Shown: piece by piece, positions 36,109 through 43,735 of the stretch
Numbering within the stretch: the first letter of the stretch is position 1
Layout: the number at the start of each line of letters is the position of its first letter
Assembly: GCA_002366545.1 (NCBI GenBank)
Contig: DFBH01000055.1
Coordinates: 1 to 52,229, forward strand
Length of the DNA stretch: 52,229 bases
Direction: 5' to 3'
Source: Candidatus Oleimmundimicrobium americanum
GTDB lineage: Bacteria > Actinomycetota > Aquicultoria > UBA3085 > Oleimmundimicrobiaceae
Translations under genes and position numbers: made by a program
Notes under the pieces: generated by a model
The model's database searches: none
Told to the model about the DNA's origin: nothing
Seen by the model: the letters and a program-made list of their open reading frames with translations, nothing else

Positions 36109-37431
36109 TTGGATTTAAATGTTGCGGTTATTACTCTTGGATGTCCTAAAAACGAGGCGGATTCGGATTTTATAAAGGGCCATCTTTATTGTTCGGGCTA
36201 TCATTTGGTTTCCCAACCAAAAGAAGCTCAAGTTATAGTTTTAAATACATGTGGGTTTATTGAATCGGCTAAACGGGAGTCAATAGAAACAATCCTTGAA
36301 CTTTCTCGGTATAAAGAGGAGGGGAAATGTCGGGTACTTGCCGTTGTCGGGTGTTTAGCTCAAAGATATTCCGGTGAATTATTTGATGAAATTCCGGAAA
36401 TAGATATACTCCTTGGATTGAGCGATTCATCAAAACTTCCTGAAAAAATTATTGAATCTTTGAATGGCAAACGTATTCTTGAGGTAAATAAACCGTCAAA
36501 TTATTTGAGCAAAAATCTTTCTCGAATTAAACCAAGTTCACCTTCCGCTTATTTAAAGATATCCGATGGTTGTAATGGTTCTTGTTCTTATTGCGCGATA
36601 CCACTTATAAGAGGAAATTATCGCAGTTGTTCTGAAAAATTACTGATTAACGAAGTTAAATTTTTGGTAAAAAATAGCGTCAAGGAAATAGTTCTTGTTG
36701 GTCAAGACACAAGTTATTATGGTAAAGATATCTATGGCGAAAGAAAATTGTCTCAACTCATTTTGAAGCTTTCACAAATAGAAGGACTTAATTGGATAAG
36801 GTTATTGTACGTTCAGCCCGATGGTTTTTCTAAGGATCTATTGACGGTTTTTGCAAGTAATCCCAAGGTATGTAAATACATCGATATTCCTTTTCAGCAT
36901 TCAAGCAAGAAGATATTGCGTTTAATGAAACGAAAAGGCTCCGCTGAAGAATACTTAAGTTTGCTTAAGCAAATGAGGGAATATCTTCCCGATGTTGCCG
37001 TTAGAACTTCTTTGATGGTTGGTTTTCCGGGAGAAACAGATGATGATTTTGAGGAGTTGTTGGCTTTTGTGAAGGCAGCGCGTTTGGATTATTTGGGGGT
37101 TTTTGAGTATTCTGCCGAGGAAGGGACGAAGGCATCAGGTTTACCATTTCAAATTTTAAACGAGGTTAAAAGGGAGCGTTATCATCAATTGGTTGCTTTG
37201 CAGGATTCAATAACCCTTGAAAAAAATAAAAGCTATAAAGGGAAAAAAATGAAGGTGTTGGTTGAATCGCGTGAGGATGGAGGCCTGTTTTTAGGAAGGA
37301 ATCAATATCAGGCTCCGGAAATTGATGGTATAGTTTATCTAAATAAAAAAAATTTAAAGATTGGGGAGTTTGTCTCGGCTAAAATCACCGGTGTTGATGG
37401 GTATGATTTAATTGGAGAGGTTACATGTTAA
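36109..37431 (+). CDS. rimO: Ribosomal protein S12 methylthiotransferase RimO
   Basis: Radical-SAM enzyme that adds a methylthio group to an aspartate of S12. The N-terminal UPF0004 domain has the three cysteines in GCPKNEADS, NTCGF and GCLAQRY. The radical-SAM CxxxCxxC is CNGSCSYC near residue 158, and a C-terminal TRAM domain follows. 440 residues; distinguished from MiaB by TLGCPKNEADS. TTG start, weak ribosome-binding site. Overlaps pgsA by 7 nt. Confidence 0.95.
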   Translation: MDLNVAVITLGCPKNEADSDFIKGHLYCSGYHLVSQPKEAQVIVLNTCGFIESAKRESIETILELSRYKEEGKCRVLAVVGCLAQRYSGELFDEIPEIDILLGLSDSSKLPEKIIESLNGKRILEVNKPSNYLSKNLSRIKPSSPSAYLKISDGCNGSCSYCAIPLIRGNYRSCSEKLLINEVKFLVKNSVKEIVLVGQDTSYYGKDIYGERKLSQLILKLSQIEGLNWIRLLYVQPDGFSKDLLTVFASNPKVCKYIDIPFQHSSKKILRLMKRKGSAEEYLSLLKQMREYLPDVAVRTSLMVGFPGETDDDFEELLAFVKAARLDYLGVFEYSAEEGTKASGLPFQILNEVKRERYHQLVALQDSITLEKNKSYKGKKMKVLVESREDGGLFLGRNQYQAPEIDGIVYLNKKNLKIGEFVSAKITGVDGYDLIGEVTC

Positions 37432-37970
37432 ATACCGCTAATCGAATTACAATTTTAAGGATTTTATTGATTCCCGCTTTTATGGCCTTTTTGCTTTCCA
37501 ATGTAAAATATGGCGGTTGGATTTCAGTTGGAATATTTATTTTGGCGGCTGCTTCCGACAGTCTGGATGGTTATATTGCCCGCACAAGAGGTTTGGTTAC
37601 TGTTTTCGGAAAATTTTTAGACCCTCTTGCCGATAAGCTCCTAATCTCGGCCGCCTTAATTTCTTTAGTTGATTTAAATCTCTTATCTGCCTGGATAGCC
37701 ATGATTATAATTGCCAGAGAGTTTGCCGTTTCAGGCTTAAGACTTATGGCCATCGCGGAAAACAAGGTTATTGCCGCAAGCGCTTGGGGGAAACTAAAGA
37801 CTCTCAGTCAGGTTATAGCCGTGGTTGCTTGGATTATTCTGCCTCAAACCATATTGGCTTGGGTTTTAATGATTATCGCAATTTTACTTACCGTTATTTC
37901 CGGGATCGACTATTTTGTTAAATCGCTTGATATTTGGATGATACGGGGGAAAGAAACGAGTGAATTGTGA
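37425..37970 (+). CDS. pgsA: CDP-diacylglycerol-glycerol-3-phosphate 3-phosphatidyltransferase
   Basis: Membrane CDP-alcohol phosphotransferase that makes phosphatidylglycerol phosphate. The family motif is complete (D-G-x2-A-R-x8-G-x3-D-x3-D): SLDGYIARTRG, then GKFLDPLADK. 181 residues, four to five hydrophobic segments. It uses the CDP-diacylglycerol made by CdsA. Overlaps rimO at the start and cinA at the end; pgsA-cinA-recA is a widespread order. Confidence 0.95.
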   Translation: MLNTANRITILRILLIPAFMAFLLSNVKYGGWISVGIFILAAASDSLDGYIARTRGLVTVFGKFLDPLADKLLISAALISLVDLNLLSAWIAMIIIAREFAVSGLRLMAIAENKVIAASAWGKLKTLSQVIAVVAWIILPQTILAWVLMIIAILLTVISGIDYFVKSLDIWMIRGKETSEL

Positions 37971-39210
37971 GATATTAACGATAGGTTCCGAAATAACATT
38001 GGGATTATCGGTGGATACAAACTCTTGTGTCATATCAAGAGAACTTGGCAAAATTGGCATTGAAATTACGCGCATATCGAGCGTGCCTGATGATATTGAA
38101 TTAATAGCTTCGGCTATCGATGGAGCATTAAATCGAGCTGATTTTTTAACAATTACGGGTGGTTTGGGGCCAACCGTTGATGATTTAACCAGAGAAGCCA
38201 TTGTAAAATTTACCAAAAAAAAGCTTTTATTTGACCCTGATTTAGCTGGCCTAATCAAAAAAAGATATCTGAGTTTCAAAAGTTCAATGCCCGAAGTTGT
38301 TTTAAAACAAGCACATCTTCCCGAAGACACAATTCCAATAATACCGGTTCAAGGGACCGCGTCCGGTTTAATTATTGAAACCGGGGAGAAGGTCATTTTT
38401 GCGTTGCCGGGTGTTCCAAAGGAAATGGAAGAAATGTTACAGAGAGGGGTTGTCCCTTATCTTTTAAAACGTGTCGGTCACGATGAAATTATAAATATAA
38501 GGACACTTAAAATATGCGGTTTAAGTGAAGTTGAAATTCAGGAAAAGATTAAAAAAGTGCTTGAAGAAAAGAAAACGGCCATTGCTCTTATTCCTCATTT
38601 TGGTCAAGTTGACGTGCAAATAATTGCAAAAGGAAACCTCGACCATACCCAAAGAATTTTGCTTGAAACCGAAAATGAAATTCGAAAACAACTCAAAGAT
38701 TATATTTTTGGGGTAAATGAAGAGAATTTGGAAAAAGTCATTGGAGATATTTTAAGAGAACGCAAACTTACGCTGTCCGTTGCGGAATCCTGTACGGGCG
38801 GATTGCTTTCCAATCGCATAACCAATGTCCCCGGAAGTTCAGATTATTTCCAAGGAGGTATTATTTCATATAGCAACAAAATTAAAGAGGCCGTTCTTGG
38901 CGTGCCCGAAGAAATTTTATCTAATTACGGGGCCGTTAGTTCTCAGACAGCTGAAGCCATGGCAAGCGGAGCGGCTCATGTTTGCAACGCGGATGTGTCG
39001 TTGGCAATTACAGGGATAGCGGGTCCGGGCGGTGGAAGCAGAGATAAACCCGTGGGTACCGTCTGCATTGCTTTGTGGAGTAAGGAATTTACTTACTGTA
39101 AGAAGTTTCAGTTTTGCGGCTCAAGGGAAGAAATAAAATGGAAAGCGTCTCAAAAAGCATTGGGAATCGTTTGGAGATTTCTACTTAAAAAACCTATAGG
39201 TAGGGATTAA
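37960..39210 (+). CDS. cinA: CinA: competence/damage-inducible protein, nicotinamide-nucleotide amidase domain
   Basis: 416 residues. N-terminal MoaB/MogA-like domain (residues 1-170, TIGSEITLG, TGGLGPTVDD), C-terminal PncC-type amidase domain (SVAESCTGGLLSNRIT, about 260-410) that deamidates NMN. Members are classically found next to recA and can be damage inducible. GTG start overlaps pgsA, with GGGGGAAA upstream. Here thpR and a TnpB-like gene separate it from recA. Confidence 0.94.
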   Translation: MNCEILTIGSEITLGLSVDTNSCVISRELGKIGIEITRISSVPDDIELIASAIDGALNRADFLTITGGLGPTVDDLTREAIVKFTKKKLLFDPDLAGLIKKRYLSFKSSMPEVVLKQAHLPEDTIPIIPVQGTASGLIIETGEKVIFALPGVPKEMEEMLQRGVVPYLLKRVGHDEIINIRTLKICGLSEVEIQEKIKKVLEEKKTAIALIPHFGQVDVQIIAKGNLDHTQRILLETENEIRKQLKDYIFGVNEENLEKVIGDILRERKLTLSVAESCTGGLLSNRITNVPGSSDYFQGGIISYSNKIKEAVLGVPEEILSNYGAVSSQTAEAMASGAAHVCNADVSLAITGIAGPGGGSRDKPVGTVCIALWSKEFTYCKKFQFCGSREEIKWKASQKALGIVWRFLLKKPIGRD

Positions 39211-39774
39211 ATGTTGAGGTTATTTGTAGCACTGGAGATTCCTGATGAGTTAAAACACGAAATTGCGTTGTTGAGCGGAAAATTAAACGAGGACATCAAA
39301 AACGCTAAATGGGTTCCCGAGAGAAATCTTCATTTAACTTTGAAGTTTCTGGGGCAGTGCGGGGATGAAATGCCGCTTGAGATCGAGTCCCGTCTTAAGG
39401 CTTTGACTAAAAAATTTAACCGTTTTAATTTTAGGTTAAGCGGTTTGGGAGCTTTTCCGTCAATTAAGAGAGCTCGCGTCCTCCATGTTGGCGTGAACGA
39501 GGGCAGGGAAAATATAATTAGTTTGCAGCACTCTATCAAGGAATCTCTTTATCAGGTTGGCTTTGCCAAAGACGAGAGAGAATTTTCTCCCCATATTACG
39601 TTTGCAAGGTTGAAAAATCCCTGTAACGTTGAGAGATTTTTAAAAAAAATGGATACGAGAGGTTTTTCAAAACGTTTTGTAGAAGTTAATAGCGTTAATC
39701 TTTTTAGAAGCCATTTGATGTCAAGCGGACCAATTTATGAGAAAATTTTAGAAATAAAACTAAAAGATGATTGA
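39211..39774 (+). CDS. thpR: RNA 2',3'-cyclic phosphodiesterase (2H family)
   Basis: 187 residues with the two HxTx motifs of the 2H superfamily: HLTLKFLG near residue 40 and HITFARLK near residue 128. Family members open 2',3'-cyclic phosphates and were named for in-vitro 2'-5' RNA ligation. The ATG abuts the cinA stop. The stop codon TGA overlaps the -35 (TTGACA) of the SOS promoter that follows. Confidence 0.93.
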   Translation: MLRLFVALEIPDELKHEIALLSGKLNEDIKNAKWVPERNLHLTLKFLGQCGDEMPLEIESRLKALTKKFNRFNFRLSGLGAFPSIKRARVLHVGVNEGRENIISLQHSIKESLYQVGFAKDEREFSPHITFARLKNPCNVERFLKKMDTRGFSKRFVEVNSVNLFRSHLMSSGPIYEKILEIKLKDD

Positions 39775-39799
39775 CATTCGAACCTATGTTCGATAAAAT
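39771..39799 (+). promoter_or_regulatory. SOS promoter (probably the original recA promoter)
   Basis: A perfect TTGACA (39771-39776) and TAAAAT (39794-39799) are exactly 17 bp apart and enclose a perfect LexA-type operator. Position (after cinA-thpR) and operator are those expected of a recA promoter, but the first gene downstream is the TnpB-like ORF; recA begins about 1.5 kb further on. Confidence 0.85.
39779..39792. promoter_or_regulatory. LexA-type SOS operator
   Basis: CGAACCTATGTTCG: both half sites of the Gram-positive SOS box CGAAC-N4-GTTCG are perfect, and the symmetry extends one base further on each side (T..A). It fills the promoter spacer. Confidence 0.9.
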
Positions 39800-39817
39800 T
39801 TGTGGGTAAAGACATAT

Positions 39818-39823
39818 AGGAGG
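39818..39823 (+). promoter_or_regulatory. Orphan strong Shine-Dalgarno
   Basis: A perfect AGGAGG lies about 20 nt after the SOS promoter but about 85 nt before the TnpB-like ATG, which has its own GAGG. The only starts it could serve are TTG 39833 (an 11-codon ORF) or TTG 39826 (5 codons). It looks like the ribosome-binding site left behind when recA was separated from its promoter. Confidence 0.5.
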
Positions 39824-39907
39824 AATTGAAAGTTGCTAAATAATCACCAAAACTTATCAAAATGGTAGACGTGGGGGCAGAAAGAAGTTAAAAGAGGAGT
39901 TAGATAT

Positions 39908-41215
39908 ATGAGAAAAGTTATACATGGTGAAATTTATAGCCCTGATTTTGATAATCTCAATAAATTAGTATCTGATTGGGCTTCTGCCTATAGGTTTTCC
40001 TTCTGTCGATTTCAGAAAGATAAATTAAGTTTCAACGAAGTTAGAAATTGGGCAAAGACAAAATATCCGTCCTTAAATACTCGCCAAATATCTGATGTGG
40101 TCACACAAGCACAAGGATTGTATTCAAGAGTTGAAGATAAAAAAGTAATATTTGGTGGAAGAAAATATTGGGACAAGTTAATAAAGAATGAGATATCTAA
40201 TGATGAGTGGAAATTCAAAAGAGATAACCAAATATATGTCAGAGGAGATAAAACTAAAAAAGGTAACCCAAATATCCGATTGTTAAACAAAAACGGTGGT
40301 TTTTATTTAAGAGTAACTATTGGAAACAGAAAATTCGAGGAGCATAAACTATTTGTCCCTGCTAAGTTTGAGGAACAATTAGTATCTTTATTCGGTTCAG
40401 GTAATCCTTATAATGTTCGTTTGATAAAAAAAGGCTCACAGCATTATAAAATGGTTATTGATTATGAAGTTGAAAATCCTCAAACAGTAATTGATTTTTC
40501 AAATGGAGTTATTGGCGTAGACGTAAACCCTGACAGGGTTGCAATTTCTGATATAAGGAGAGATGGAAATTTAATCAACTCTTTTTCTGTATTGAACAAT
40601 AGGATGTTTTTTGCATCAACGAACAAAAGAGATTATGAAATTGGTTGCATAGTTAAGCAGATTATGCAGTATGCTTTAAATAGAAATAAGGGAATAGTGT
40701 TTGAAAATTTGAAATTTAAGAAAGAATTTGAGAATCAAGGTAGAAGGTTTAATAGGATAAAGAGTAATTTTGTCTGGAAAAAGTTGCTTACATTGCTTGA
40801 GAGGAAATGTATTGAAAATGGTATTCAATATAAGAAAGTCAATCCCGCTTTTACTTCTGTTATAGGAAAATTTAAATATCAAAAAATGTATAATTTATCC
40901 ATCCATGAATCTGCCTCTTATATAATAGGCAGACGCGGATTAGGATTTAATGAGAAATTATCTCTTTATAAATATCCATCAAAATATGTGAAGGAAGTTG
41001 TTTTTGACCTTGCCGGAAATAAAACAAAACGAATTCACAGTTGGGCTTCGTGGAGAAAGTTAAGAGATAATTATAAAAAAGCCGTCCTCACAGGACTTCA
41101 GGGAAGAATGTCAGACCTAAAAGAGTCTGATGACAATCTCTGTTATGTAGGTGAGAACCCTACAGGCGAAGTCCTCTCAAAAGAACTGGTCTTGAGGGGC
41201 ATAAATGGTTACTAA
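39908..41215 (+). CDS. TnpB-like RuvC protein (IS200/IS605 OrfB relative), stand-alone
   Basis: 435 residues. RuvC-I is GVIGVDVNPD (D205) and RuvC-II is GIVFENLKF (E266). The segment at 310-345 (KVNPAFTSVIGKFKY, then SIHESASYIIGRRGLGF) corresponds to the RuvC-III region of a TnpB subgroup: the CxxC zinc ribbon of classic TnpB is absent and no Asp stands in the usual D-x-N-A-A place, where S331-I332-H333-E334 is read instead. Residues 1-190 are basic and would be the RNA/DNA-binding lobes. No tnpA transposase is adjacent. ATG with GAGG 8-9 nt upstream. The gene separates an SOS promoter from recA, and its 3' end folds into three hairpins. Catalytic state is uncertain. Confidence 0.82.
   Translation: MRKVIHGEIYSPDFDNLNKLVSDWASAYRFSFCRFQKDKLSFNEVRNWAKTKYPSLNTRQISDVVTQAQGLYSRVEDKKVIFGGRKYWDKLIKNEISNDEWKFKRDNQIYVRGDKTKKGNPNIRLLNKNGGFYLRVTIGNRKFEEHKLFVPAKFEEQLVSLFGSGNPYNVRLIKKGSQHYKMVIDYEVENPQTVIDFSNGVIGVDVNPDRVAISDIRRDGNLINSFSVLNNRMFFASTNKRDYEIGCIVKQIMQYALNRNKGIVFENLKFKKEFENQGRRFNRIKSNFVWKKLLTLLERKCIENGIQYKKVNPAFTSVIGKFKYQKMYNLSIHESASYIIGRRGLGFNEKLSLYKYPSKYVKEVVFDLAGNKTKRIHSWASWRKLRDNYKKAVLTGLQGRMSDLKESDDNLCYVGENPTGEVLSKELVLRGINGY
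41111..41199 (+). ncRNA. Candidate omegaRNA/reRNA scaffold overlapping the tnpB-like 3' end
   Basis: Three consecutive stems occur within the last ~105 nt of the ORF: TCAGAC/GTCTGA (41111-41116 with 41125-41130), TGTAGG/CCTACA (41146-41151 with 41159-41164) and CCTCTCAA/TTGAGGGG (41173-41180 with 41192-41199, one G-U pair). TnpB guide RNAs derive from exactly this part of the transcript. If the scaffold ends near 41200, the guide would read into the recA leader. Right-end boundary not defined. Confidence 0.5.
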
Positions 41216-41258
41216 ACATCTATAGGAAGAAGAAAGGCTTCCTTCAAAGCTCATTATT

Positions 41259-41289
41259 TGGACCAAGGGTCCATTGTCCTCTGGACAAT
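41259..41289 (+). repeat. Two mini-hairpins in the recA leader
   Basis: TGGACC-AAG-GGTCCA (41259-41273) and ATTGTCC-TCT-GGACAAT (41273-41289) are perfect adjacent palindromes with three-base loops. They belong to the CC-(TCT/AAA/AAG)-GG hairpin family that fills the two repeat islands. The second contains the in-frame TTG at 41274, which argues against that codon as the recA start. Confidence 0.75.
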
Positions 41290-41315
41290 TTGGTGGGTTT
41301 TGTAAACCAGGGGAA

Positions 41316-42362
41316 ATGGAACGCGACAAAGTATTGGAATTGACAAAAGAACAAATTGAGAGAAAATACGGCAAAGGCGCCATTATGAGACTTGGCGATA
41401 ATCCTTTTAAGCTTGATTACTCGGTAATTTCAACGGGTTCTTTAGCTTTGGATGTTGCATTGGGCGTGGGCGGGATTCCAAGGGGAAGGGTTGTTGAGAT
41501 ATTTGGGCCGGAAGCGTCGGGCAAGACCACTCTGGCCTTGCAAATAATCGCTCAAGCTCAAAAAACAGGGGGAGCAGCGGCATTTATCGATGCTGAACAT
41601 GCTCTTGACTCAGCGTATGCGCGGAACCTGGGAGTGGATGTAGATAACTTGCTTGTTTCTCAACCCGATACGGGCGAACAAGCACTTGAAATTGCAGAAA
41701 TGCTTGTTAGAAGCGGAGCTCTTGACGTTGTGGTTATTGATTCAGTTGCCGCGCTTGTGCCCCGAGCTGAGATTGAGGGTGATATGGGAGATTCCCACGT
41801 AGGTCTCCAAGCGAGGTTAATGTCACAAGCTCTGCGAAAATTATCCGGCGTCATCAGTAAATCTCAAACCTCTGCAATATTTATCAACCAACTACGAGAA
41901 AAAATAGGGATAATGTTTGGCAATCCCGAGGTAACTCCGGGTGGTCGTGCTTTAAAATTTTATTCTTCCGTGAGGATTGATATAAGGAGGATTGAGTCTC
42001 TCAAACAGGGGATTGATATTGTCGGAAACAGGGTTCGCGCAAAAATTGTTAAAAATAAAGTCGCTCCTCCTTTTAAAAAGGCAGAATTTGACATCGTTTA
42101 CGGCAAAGGAATTTCCAGAGAGGGCACTTTAATCGATATGGGTGTTGACCAAGGGATAGTGAATAAAAGCGGAGCTTGGTACACTTGTGGGGACGAGAGG
42201 CTTGGCCAGGGAAGAGAAAACGCAAAGCAGTTTTTACAGGAAAATCTCAAAATGGCCGATGAGATAGAAAAAAAGATTAAGGTTGCGGTTGGTTTAATTG
42301 AAAACGAAGAAAAAACTGATAAAAAAACCGATAAACAAGCAAAAAATAAAAGCATGGGTTAA
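41316..42362 (+). CDS. recA: Recombinase RecA
   Basis: 348 residues. Walker A GPEASGKT at 64-71, Walker B VVIDSVAAL, loop L2 region FINQLREKIGIMFGNPE; C-terminal lysine-rich tail. Promotes strand exchange and LexA self-cleavage. ATG 41316 gives the canonical N-terminus (MERDKVLELTKEQIE). Its only Shine-Dalgarno-like bases, AGGGG, are two nt from the ATG, and no promoter is seen in the 100 nt after the TnpB-like gene. Expression probably relies on read-through from the SOS promoter at 39771. recX follows after 14 nt. Confidence 0.97.
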   Translation: MERDKVLELTKEQIERKYGKGAIMRLGDNPFKLDYSVISTGSLALDVALGVGGIPRGRVVEIFGPEASGKTTLALQIIAQAQKTGGAAAFIDAEHALDSAYARNLGVDVDNLLVSQPDTGEQALEIAEMLVRSGALDVVVIDSVAALVPRAEIEGDMGDSHVGLQARLMSQALRKLSGVISKSQTSAIFINQLREKIGIMFGNPEVTPGGRALKFYSSVRIDIRRIESLKQGIDIVGNRVRAKIVKNKVAPPFKKAEFDIVYGKGISREGTLIDMGVDQGIVNKSGAWYTCGDERLGQGRENAKQFLQENLKMADEIEKKIKVAVGLIENEEKTDKKTDKQAKNKSMG

Positions 42363-42376
42363 GTGTTTAATAAAAG

Positions 42377-42847
42377 ATGATTTCCAATGATGAAAAAAGA
42401 GCGATAAATAAAGCTCTTAAGTATCTTAGTTATAGAGCTCGCAGCGTTAAAGAAACAAAAGTTTATCTAACGAAAAAAGGGTATAGCGAAGATATTATTG
42501 ACGGGGTTATAAAATATCTTAGAGAACGTGATTATTTAAACGATTTGGTTTATGCAAAGATGTGGATTGAGGATAGGAAAGAGCGAAAACTTTTTGGTCG
42601 AAACAGGATAAGGTCTGAGTTGATTTTAAAAGGGATAGATTCAAATTTAGTTGAGGAAGAACTTACCAAATTGTATTTGGAAGAAGACGAAGAGGGGAAA
42701 GCTTTTAAAGTAGCCGAAAAGCAATTAAAAAAATATAAGGAATTTGATAATTCGACTAAAAAAAGAAAGCTTTATCGATACTTGGCAAACAGGGGATTTA
42801 ATACGGAAGTTTCCATAAAAGTGTGTGAAAGGTTGTTAGTGCTATAA
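42377..42847 (+). CDS. recX: Regulatory protein RecX
   Basis: 156-residue helical protein that modulates RecA filaments. Three-helix repeats are visible: AINKALKYLSYRARSVKETK, YLRERDYLNDLVYAKMWIED, GIDSNLVEEELTKLY. Its position directly after recA supports the call. ATG start 14 nt after recA without a strong Shine-Dalgarno. The first repeat island begins right after the stop. Confidence 0.92.
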   Translation: MISNDEKRAINKALKYLSYRARSVKETKVYLTKKGYSEDIIDGVIKYLRERDYLNDLVYAKMWIEDRKERKLFGRNRIRSELILKGIDSNLVEEELTKLYLEEDEEGKAFKVAEKQLKKYKEFDNSTKKRKLYRYLANRGFNTEVSIKVCERLLVL

Positions 42848-43041
42848 ACCACCGGTTTATCCGGTGGGCACGGCGGTAGGCAGGTCGTGGCAACCCCTCA
42901 CCTCCGTCATTGCGCCTGTCCGCCTCTGGCGGGAGCCCTGGTAAGGGCGTGGCAATCTCGGTTTAGCCATAATAGCCAACTTTCTTTTTTGTTTATTCAG
43001 TTGTATTTTTTGTGGGTCGCACGCACTTCACGCTCGGTTGT

Positions 43042-43071
43042 TTGTCCAAAGGACAATCCTCCTCTGGAGGA
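43042..43071 (+). repeat. Mini-hairpin pair inserted relative to island B
   Basis: TTGTCC-AAA-GGACAA (43042-43056) and TCCTCC-TCT-GGAGGA (43057-43071) are perfect. Island B runs straight through at the matching place (CGTATCCGCGAC near 47360), so this ~30-nt pair looks like a clean insertion or deletion between the two copies. Confidence 0.7.
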
Positions 43072-43340
43072 ATCCGCGACTTTACTCGCTCCGGGCGGGC
43101 CGAGAATAACTCGCTTGCGCTCAGACAGATTCTCGGGCGCTCACTTCGTTCGTCTGTCCGCCTTCAGCCAGAAAGAGGCTTGAGCCAAGGGTTCATCAGC
43201 CTCTGGCTGAGATGGTCCCCTGGACTACTGGAGGGCTTTCCGGCCATCCACTCGCTTCATCGGGGCGGCCTCAAATTTCGCCTTGTCCAACCCACCGGGG
43301 TTTTAAAAACCATAATCAGTAAAAAGCTTTTATTTTTTTC

Positions 43341-43368
43341 CTGAAAGCTAACGGCTGGCAGCTGTATT
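43341..43368 (+). repeat. Degenerate 7-bp tandem repeat
   Basis: Reads CTGAAAG, CTAACGG, CTGGCAG, CTGTATT: four units in strict 7-nt phase, consensus CTNNNRG. The same kind of array occurs at 47731 and 47777. Confidence 0.6.
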
Positions 43369-43584
43369 CAAATGATATGGCAACTAGCGAATAGCAGATG
43401 GCGGGAGGAGCGTTAAGCGACGCGGCAATCTCTGGGTTACATTTTACATTTTTCATTATCGTTTTTATATTTTCATTTTTATTTCTTATTTTGAAAAACC
43501 TGCCCGCCTTCAGCCAAAGGTTTCAGCCAAAGGCTGATGGTTCTCTGGACTACTGGCGGGAGTGACCAAAGGAAGCGCGGCAAT

Positions 43585-43630
43585 CTCATCCTCCTCCCGC
43601 CCTCGATGGGAGGGGCGGGAGGAGGATGAG
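43585..43630. repeat. Long GC-rich inverted repeat
   Basis: CTCATCCTCCTCCCGCC (43585-43601) is perfectly complementary to 43614-43630, with a 12-nt loop holding CGATGGGAGG. Island B has a hairpin in the matching place (47631-47659) with different arms but the same ATGGGAGGGG context. No T-tract follows. Confidence 0.75.
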
Positions 43631-43699
43631 ACAAACAATGGCCGGTGGCTTTTCTGCCCTGTGGTTGGTGGTAGTTTACTTGGCTTTTGATTTTTATAA

Positions 43700-43729
43700 T
43701 TGACAACAACCGGTCTTTAATAATAATAT
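43700..43729 (+). promoter_or_regulatory. Strong promoter of the RNA upstream of rny
   Basis: Perfect TTGACA (43700-43705) and TAATAT (43724-43729), 18 bp apart; transcription would start near 43736. It marks the switch from the repeat island to the AT-rich structured segment. Confidence 0.7.
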
Positions 43730-43735
43730 GATTAA

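Larger units (their letters stand above)
42848..43690. repeat. Repeat island A: mosaic of interspersed repeats
   Basis: 843 nt without a credible gene. It contains CGTCATTGCGCCTGTCCGCC-type and GGCAATCTC-type blocks, GCGCTCAGACAGATTCTCGG, several CC-TCT-GG or CC-AAA-GG mini-hairpins, a 7-bp tandem array and a 17-bp-arm GC-rich hairpin. About 400 nt (roughly 42905-43310) matches island B (47179-47530) closely, and both islands end in a GGTAGTTTACTT or GGTAGTAGTTTACTT block. Base composition is richer in G+C than the genes around it. Confidence 0.8.

Noticed and set aside
39777..39794. tRNA T-loop (TTCGAAC)
   Set aside because: It is part of the symmetric LexA box; no acceptor, D or anticodon arms surround it.
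39800..41315. IStron or group I/II intron rejoining the orphan AGGAGG to recA
   Set aside because: Only about 85 nt lie before and 100 nt after the TnpB-like ORF, too little for a group I core, and no group I conserved elements or group II domain V are visible.
41274..41315. Upstream TTG as recA start
   Set aside because: The codon lies inside a perfect hairpin arm and would add 14 residues unlike any RecA N-terminus; ATG 41316 gives the canonical one.
42887..43344. Open reading frames of about 100 codons in repeat island A
   Set aside because: They run through interspersed repeats and mini-hairpins, overlap each other in different frames, have no ribosome-binding site and show no protein-like domain pattern. 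The related frames in island B differ by indels, as expected for non-coding DNA.
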